Below are positions 7,175 to 10,556 of a DNA stretch of 10,556 bases, piece after piece. How positions within the stretch are numbered: position 1 is the stretch's first letter; every line of letters begins with the position of its first letter. The stretch spans positions 1-10,556 of the forward strand of contig JAMCYN010000104.1 of NCBI GenBank assembly GCA_023474015.1. Reading direction: 5' to 3'. Made by a program: the position numbers and the translations under genes. The notes under the pieces are model-generated. The model was not told where the DNA came from, searched no databases, and was given only the letters and a program-made list of their open reading frames with translations. The DNA is from Armatimonadota bacterium. GTDB taxonomy: Bacteria > Armatimonadota > UBA5829.

Positions 7175-8230
7175 TTACGCCACGCTGAGCGCGGTAAGCA
7201 GGTCTCCGAGGTTGCGGGCCATGAATTCGACCGCCCCGACTGCGCGGGGGTAGTCCATGCGGGTTGGACCGATTACACCTATGGTACCGGCGATGCGGCC
7301 GTAGATGCGATAGGGCGCGGCGACGAAGCTGCAGTCACGCATTTCACCCAGGGGGTTCTCCGAGCCAATAATGACCGTGGTGCCGGGGCCCAGGTAGACC
7401 GTGGAGAAGAGCTTGTAGAGGGCCTTGCGCTGCTCCAAAACCGACAGCACCGCCTCCAGCCGCTCGATGTCCTTGAACTCCGGCTGATGCATTATGTAGC
7501 TTGCGCCTTCAAGGTGCACGTCGCCTTCGTCGGTCGATTCCACCTCGCGCCTGATGAATTGCATCACCTTGCCCAGCATGTCCTTCATATCGACGGCGTC
7601 CGGCGGCAGGTCCTCCATCGCGCCGGCGCTTATGGATTCCAGTGTTCGCCCACCAAGCCTGCGCGTGAGGAAGTTGGTTGCGCGCACGGGGTCGGGCTGG
7701 ACAGTGGCCGAATCGAACTCCAGAAGCTCATGAATGACCCTGCCATTGCTCAAAACCAATACGGCCAGCAGCTTGCTGCGACCAACGTTCGCCACGCTGA
7801 TGTGGCTGACAACGGCGTCCTTGGCCATTGGGCTGGTCGCCATGGAGGTATAATGCGCCAGGTCCGCAAGAATGCGGCAGGTCTGCTCGATGATGATGTC
7901 TACCTCTGTCCGATGCGGTATAAGCCTGTCCCTCGCGCCGGCGGCCTCGATGCTATCGAGATCGACGGCTTCCATCAGCCGGTCCACGTAAAATCTGTAA
8001 CCGAGGTCCGAGGGTATGCGCCCGGCGGACGTGTGAGGTTGATGCAGGTAGCCCAATTCGGCGAGTTCGGCGAGTTCGTTGCGGATGGTGGCGGACTTGA
8101 CCCCAAAGTGATAACGGGTCATAAGGGTATGCGAGCCGACGGGCTCGACGGTGCGCACGTAGTCGGTCACAACCGCCTTGAGGATGACCTGCTTGCGGGA
8201 GTCAAGCGGGGTGATAGGAATACCTCTCAT
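7175..8230 (-). CDS. hrcA: Heat-inducible transcription repressor HrcA
   Basis: HrcA binds CIRCE operators and represses chaperone genes until GroEL is titrated by unfolded protein. The winged-helix start LDSRKQVILKAVVTDYVRT, the PVGSHTL and SATIRNELAELAELGYL helices and the HTSAGRIPSDLGYRFYVD wing are all present, as is the C-terminal IGSENPLGEMRDCSFVAAPY and GTIGVIGPTRMDYPRAV core. Length (351 residues) is normal. I chose the ATG at 8230. An in-frame TTG at 8266 would add 12 residues and has a GAGG site, but that site sits at the predicted transcript tip (about 8278), which makes it a poor start. The gene has its own promoter, no grpE, dnaK or dnaJ follows, and no good CIRCE lies upstream, so autoregulation by the classical site is not seen. 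Confidence 0.95.
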   Translation of the reverse strand: MRGIPITPLDSRKQVILKAVVTDYVRTVEPVGSHTLMTRYHFGVKSATIRNELAELAELGYLHQPHTSAGRIPSDLGYRFYVDRLMEAVDLDSIEAAGARDRLIPHRTEVDIIIEQTCRILADLAHYTSMATSPMAKDAVVSHISVANVGRSKLLAVLVLSNGRVIHELLEFDSATVQPDPVRATNFLTRRLGGRTLESISAGAMEDLPPDAVDMKDMLGKVMQFIRREVESTDEGDVHLEGASYIMHQPEFKDIERLEAVLSVLEQRKALYKLFSTVYLGPGTTVIIGSENPLGEMRDCSFVAAPYRIYGRIAGTIGVIGPTRMDYPRAVGAVEFMARNLGDLLTALSVA

Positions 8231-8284
8231 AATGCTACTCGCCTGCGCACGGGCCGGTTGCGGCAAAAATGCGCCTCTAAATGG

Positions 8285-8314
8285 ATATTAGCATTGGGAG
8301 AGGCTTCATGTCAA
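8285..8314 (-). promoter_or_regulatory. Sigma-70 promoter of hrcA, with extended -10
   Basis: On the minus strand TTGACA (8314-8309) is followed by 18 bases and TAATAT (8290-8285), with TGC directly before the -10 as an extended element. The -35 overlaps the TGA stop codon of the upstream presenilin-like gene. Transcription would begin near 8278, leaving a leader of about 48 bases to the ATG at 8230. Confidence 0.65.
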
Positions 8315-9324
8315 GTTTGCGCGGGGGATTCGGAGTGGCGCTGTTGGAGAGTACGGCCTGTATGCCCCACGTTCTTCTCCACGCGCGCCTTCAACACCGA
8401 CCATGCCGCCGTCATGAGGCACAATAGCACAATCCCCACGACGAGCATCGAAATCTTCTCCTGCCGGGTCAGATTGAACTCCCGCCGGTTCGCCGACACA
8501 ACGGCGATAGCAAGCACGATCAGCGCGGGCAGAGAGCTGAGCAGGCCGAACATCACGGCGAGCATTCCAATGGTCATTGCGCAGAAGACGTACACATAGT
8601 TGCGCGCGCCGTTCATCTTATGTTGATGAACCGCCGCGAATACCAGCGCCATGAACAGGAAATCACCCGGCCCGACCATCGTGACCGGCATGAATGTCCC
8701 AGTTCCGACCTGCGGAATCGGCGCGCTCACGGCCGGGGCGATGCTCGGAGCGTGCTTGAGCATGGTCGCGACGGGGCCGAAGAACACGGTCCAGAAGTCG
8801 ATGCAGGCGGCGATCATGACCACGGGCAGGAGGAGGTTCTTGTCCTTCACCCGCACGGCCACCAGGCAGCCGATGCTCGCGGCGGCCAGCACCTTCAGGA
8901 CGTTCATTGGCATCGCCAGCGGCCCGTAGTAGTTGGCCATGATGAACAGGTGCTCTTTGAGATTCGGATAGTGGTGGAGCTTAGCAGGCAGCTTGGCATG
9001 GATTATCACGATCCCGAGCATCGCCGCTATCAGCCCGAGGCACGCGACCAGCGCGAGTAGCCCCTGCCAGAAGTTCAACTTGAGCTTGGCGAAGAAGTAT
9101 ACGAGGGCTATCTGAATCGCCATGAAAGCGACCGTGGGCGCGGCGACTATCACGACGGCTCCGAGGTTTAGAATGAACGCGGCGGGACCTTTGATGAACA
9201 GGACCCCGGTGTCGATGGTGTTGACAATGTGAGGCAGGAAGGTAGCCCTAGGTACCAGGAGCCACAAGGCGAAATACGCAATTATCGATAGCAACAGACC
9301 CGACGCCGGTGACTTCCTGAACAA
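8311..9324 (-). CDS. Presenilin/signal-peptide-peptidase-like intramembrane aspartyl protease
   Basis: The 337-residue protein has about nine or ten hydrophobic helices. It shows, in the right order and within helices, the three signatures of GxGD-type intramembrane proteases: an aspartate in CIDFWTVFFG (D176), where signal peptide peptidases have YDxFWVFG; GPGD at 218-221 (D221); and PAL at 266-268. The stretch GPGDFLFMALVF also resembles the GLGD helix of that family. Such enzymes cleave transmembrane helices of membrane proteins or leftover signal peptides. The tyrosine of YD is replaced by isoleucine and an extra helix (291-311) follows PAL, both unlike the canonical enzymes. The start is a TTG with a strong AAGGAG site seven bases upstream. 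It diverges from the ANTAR regulator gene. The assignment rests on motifs only; a non-proteolytic membrane protein remains possible. Confidence 0.72.
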   Translation of the reverse strand: MFRKSPASGLLLSIIAYFALWLLVPRATFLPHIVNTIDTGVLFIKGPAAFILNLGAVVIVAAPTVAFMAIQIALVYFFAKLKLNFWQGLLALVACLGLIAAMLGIVIIHAKLPAKLHHYPNLKEHLFIMANYYGPLAMPMNVLKVLAAASIGCLVAVRVKDKNLLLPVVMIAACIDFWTVFFGPVATMLKHAPSIAPAVSAPIPQVGTGTFMPVTMVGPGDFLFMALVFAAVHQHKMNGARNYVYVFCAMTIGMLAVMFGLLSSLPALIVLAIAVVSANRREFNLTRQEKISMLVVGIVLLCLMTAAWSVLKARVEKNVGHTGRTLQQRHSESPAQT

Positions 9325-9360
9325 TCCAAAACTCCTTGAAATTAGAAGTTAGAGGTTAGA

Positions 9361-9505
9361 CTTCGACCTCTTGACTTTGAGGTTGTATCGGGAAACCCTT
9401 TTCCCGATACCCATGCGTCAAGCGTAGGCATTTCGGGATAGGGGTATCCCGAAACAACTCGTTTCCGTGTATTTGACATACACCCCTTCGACCTCTTGAC
9501 TTTGA
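9361..9505. repeat. 20-bp direct repeats flanking a block of three hairpins
   Basis: CTTCGACCTCTTGACTTTGA occurs perfectly at 9361-9380 and again at 9486-9505. The 105 bases between hold three inverted repeats: GTATCGGGAAA/TTTCCCGATAC with a 4-base loop (9385-9410), TTTCGGGATA/TATCCCGAAA with a GGGG loop (9431-9454) and GTGTAT/ATACAC with a 5-base gap (9467-9483). Neither large hairpin is followed by a T-run in either direction, so they do not look like terminators. Left of the block, TTAGAAG, TTAGAGG and TTAGACT form a short 7-base tandem array at 9342-9362. The arrangement could be an inserted element with duplicated ends, or a structured leader for the minus-strand gene. Confidence 0.75.
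9467..9483. promoter_or_regulatory. Operator-like palindrome GTGTAT-N5-ATACAC
   Basis: A perfect 6-base inverted repeat separated by TTGAC lies about 20 bases upstream of the -35 of the response-regulator promoter and inside the predicted leader of the divergent gene. Its 17-base size suits a dimeric repressor or activator. No regulator is identified. Confidence 0.4.
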
Positions 9506-9530
9506 CAATGATTATACCACACGCTAGAAT
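9502..9530 (+). promoter_or_regulatory. Sigma-70 promoter of the ANTAR response regulator
   Basis: TTGACA (9502-9507), 17 bases, TAGAAT (9525-9530). The -35 is perfect and the -10 matches 5 of 6. Transcription would begin near 9537, about 22 bases before the ATG. The first four bases of the -35 come from the end of the second direct-repeat copy. Confidence 0.75.
9511..9519 (-). promoter_or_regulatory. Extended -10 for the presenilin-like gene, overlapping the divergent promoter
   Basis: On the minus strand TGG-TATAAT (9519-9511) is a perfect extended -10. No good -35 lies 16-18 bases upstream. It sits in the spacer of the opposing plus-strand promoter, so the two could not be occupied at once. 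A start near 9504 would give a leader of about 180 bases that includes all three hairpins. Confidence 0.5.
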
Positions 9531-9558
9531 TAGGATGACATGTAACAGGAGAATACTA

Positions 9559-10134
9559 ATGAGCCAGATACGAGTAGTCATAGCCGACGATGAGTCGATA
9601 ATACGAATGGATTTGAAAGCCCTCCTCGAAGAGATGGGGCATGTTATCGTGGGAGAGGCCGCCGACGGCCAGAAGGCGCTGGAATTGACGCGCTCCTTGA
9701 AGCCGGATGTGGTGATTATGGATATCAAGATGCCCGTGATGGACGGCCTCGACGCCGCGAAGATCATTAGCGAGGAGAAGATCGCCCCCGTGGTCTTGCT
9801 CACGGCCTACAGCCAGAAGGACCTCATCGAGCGCGCGAAGGAAGCCGGAGTCTACGCCTACCTGGTCAAGCCGTTCCAGGAATCCGACCTCCTGCCCGCC
9901 ATCGAGATAGCGATAGCCCGATATCTCGAGCAGCAAGACCTTGAGAGCACCCTCGGCGACCTCGAACAGAAACTGGAAACCCGAAAGATCGTGGACCGCG
10001 CCAAGGGCATACTTATGGACAAGTATAAGATGGGCGAGTCCGACGCCTTCCGCCGCATCCAACAGCAGAGTATGAACCAGCGCCGCTCGATGAAAGAGAT
10101 CGCCGAAGCTATTATCATCGCGCACGAAATATAG
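9559..10134 (+). CDS. ANTAR-domain response regulator (putative RNA-binding antiterminator)
   Basis: The 191-residue protein has an N-terminal receiver domain (about 4-118) with acidic D10/D11, phosphoacceptor D55 in VVIMDIKMP, T82 and K104 in VKPF, all intact. A short coiled linker (QDLESTLGDLEQKLETR) leads to an ANTAR domain (about 136-190) with the typical IVDRAKGILMDKYKMGESDAFRRIQQQSMNQRRSMKEIAEAII pattern in segments. Family members (AmiR, NasT, EutV, Rv1626) dimerise on phosphorylation and usually bind paired hairpins in leader RNA to prevent termination. I chose the ATG at 9559, preceded by AGGAG with seven bases of spacing; an upstream in-frame ATG at 9496 lies in the promoter. No histidine kinase is visible in the window, so the partner must be elsewhere. 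Confidence 0.93.
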   Translation: MSQIRVVIADDESIIRMDLKALLEEMGHVIVGEAADGQKALELTRSLKPDVVIMDIKMPVMDGLDAAKIISEEKIAPVVLLTAYSQKDLIERAKEAGVYAYLVKPFQESDLLPAIEIAIARYLEQQDLESTLGDLEQKLETRKIVDRAKGILMDKYKMGESDAFRRIQQQSMNQRRSMKEIAEAIIIAHEI

Positions 10135-10155
10135 AAGGGTTTTTAATCGCGGAAG

Positions 10156-10179
10156 CCCGAAAACCCGAAATCCCGAAAA
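10156..10179 (+). repeat. Three tandem CCCGAAAN octamers
   Basis: CCCGAAAA, CCCGAAAT and CCCGAAAA stand directly in line 14 bases before the DUF433 start codon. The last copy runs into AAGGA, which is the probable ribosome site. A change in copy number would not alter the coding frame but would shift the spacing to upstream sequence. Confidence 0.6.
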
Positions 10180-10192
10180 GGACAGAGCACAG

Positions 10193-10429
10193 ATGGAGGA
10201 CGAAGAGGCGCTGTTGGAACGAGTAATGTTGGATCCAGACATACAGGGCGGACGCCCGGTGATAAAGGGTACGCGAGTACCCGTATCAAGAATTGTTGGA
10301 GCGTTCTCGGCCGGGGCGGACTTTACCGAGTTGAGAGAAGACTACGGTATCGAAGACGAAGATATCAAAGCCGCGCTCGCTTATGCAGCGTTAGGGTCAT
10401 CAGCCAACAAGCCCGAGATTTCATGCTAA
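10193..10429 (+). CDS. DUF433 protein (VapB-like antitoxin family)
   Basis: The 78-residue protein matches the DUF433 pattern: LDPDIQGGRPVIKGTRVPVSRIV at about 13-35 (written here as DPDIQGGRPVIKGTRVPV), then a GADFTELREDYG helix-turn and IEDEDIKAALAYA. DUF433 proteins are small helical DNA-binding proteins, commonly the antitoxin of a pair with a PIN-like (DUF5615) nuclease encoded directly downstream. Here the frame overlapping the stop codon closes after 14 codons and does not resemble DUF5615, and no partner is seen to the window end, so it may be a solitary copy or have lost its toxin. It starts 58 bases after the response regulator and may be read from the same promoter, since no separate promoter is obvious. 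Confidence 0.85.
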   Translation: MEDEEALLERVMLDPDIQGGRPVIKGTRVPVSRIVGAFSAGADFTELREDYGIEDEDIKAALAYAALGSSANKPEISC

Positions 10430-10556
10430 CCCGACTTTACGAAATAGTTTTCAGGAATGGGGTTTGAGGCCCAGTTAGATGAGCCGCATAGACCCTGAAT
10501 TCCAGTTTTCTGAGCGCGATTTTCGCAAAAGGAAGCCGCATTATAAGGTATGACCT

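Noticed and set aside
8288..8296. TTAGCATTG as a CIRCE left half upstream of hrcA
   Set aside because: It matches only the first six bases of the half-site and there is no right half at the 9-base spacing.
7160..8599. A 479-codon open frame on the plus strand
   Set aside because: It is opposite hrcA and the end of the presenilin-like gene, both with clear family motifs; its sequence is an antisense shadow.
9385..9410. Rho-independent terminator at the first strong hairpin
   Set aside because: No T-run follows the stem on either strand and it sits in a divergent spacer where no gene ends.
10540..10545. Minus-strand TATAAT near the right edge
   Set aside because: The matching -35 would lie outside the window and no minus-strand gene follows it.
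10479..10553. A 24-codon frame with GAGG nine bases upstream (MSRIDPEF...), and a minus-strand 35-codon frame nearby
   Set aside because: Both are too short to recognise, they overlap each other, and neither has a promoter that can be judged this close to the window edge.
1..10556. CRISPR array, tRNA, rRNA or transposase
   Set aside because: No regularly spaced repeats, cloverleaf-like sequence with a CCA end, rRNA segment or transposase motif was recognised.

Overview
The window is GC-rich bacterial DNA, densely packed, with seven complete protein genes and one gene cut by the left edge. It carries a wza-like polysaccharide export protein with a signal peptide, which implies a diderm (outer-membrane) envelope. 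hrcA, an ANTAR response regulator and a DUF433 protein are too widespread to fix a phylum. An uncultured diderm lineage (Armatimonadota-like, for example) would fit, but this is a guess from general gene content only.

Layout. On the minus strand, read from right to left, come: a presenilin/signal-peptide-peptidase-like membrane protein (9324-8311); hrcA (8230-7175) with its own promoter; a 346-bp spacer with a palindromic repeat pair; a tight three-gene unit of PIG-L deacetylase (6828-6202), GT4 glycosyltransferase (6185-5022) and GH100-like glycoside hydrolase (5018-3825); a 330-bp spacer with a nested palindrome and a perfect sigma-70 promoter; a 1072-residue export protein with seven SLBB repeats (3494-276); and the first 63 codons of a membrane protein running off the left edge. 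On the plus strand are an ANTAR response regulator (9559-10134) and a small DUF433 protein (10193-10429).

How the genes fit together. The left two thirds is a cell-surface glycan region: deacetylase, sugar transferase and glycosidase in one probable transcript, next to a polysaccharide export channel with its own strong promoter. The right third is regulatory: hrcA stands alone without grpE, dnaK or dnaJ in view, and the presenilin-like gene and the ANTAR regulator diverge from a 234-bp spacer with overlapping promoters, three hairpins and a 20-bp direct repeat.

The points most worth a second look are the presenilin-like protease (all three motifs present in order), the structured divergent spacer beside it, the nested palindrome upstream of the exporter, and the undefined deacetylase-transferase-glycosidase pathway.
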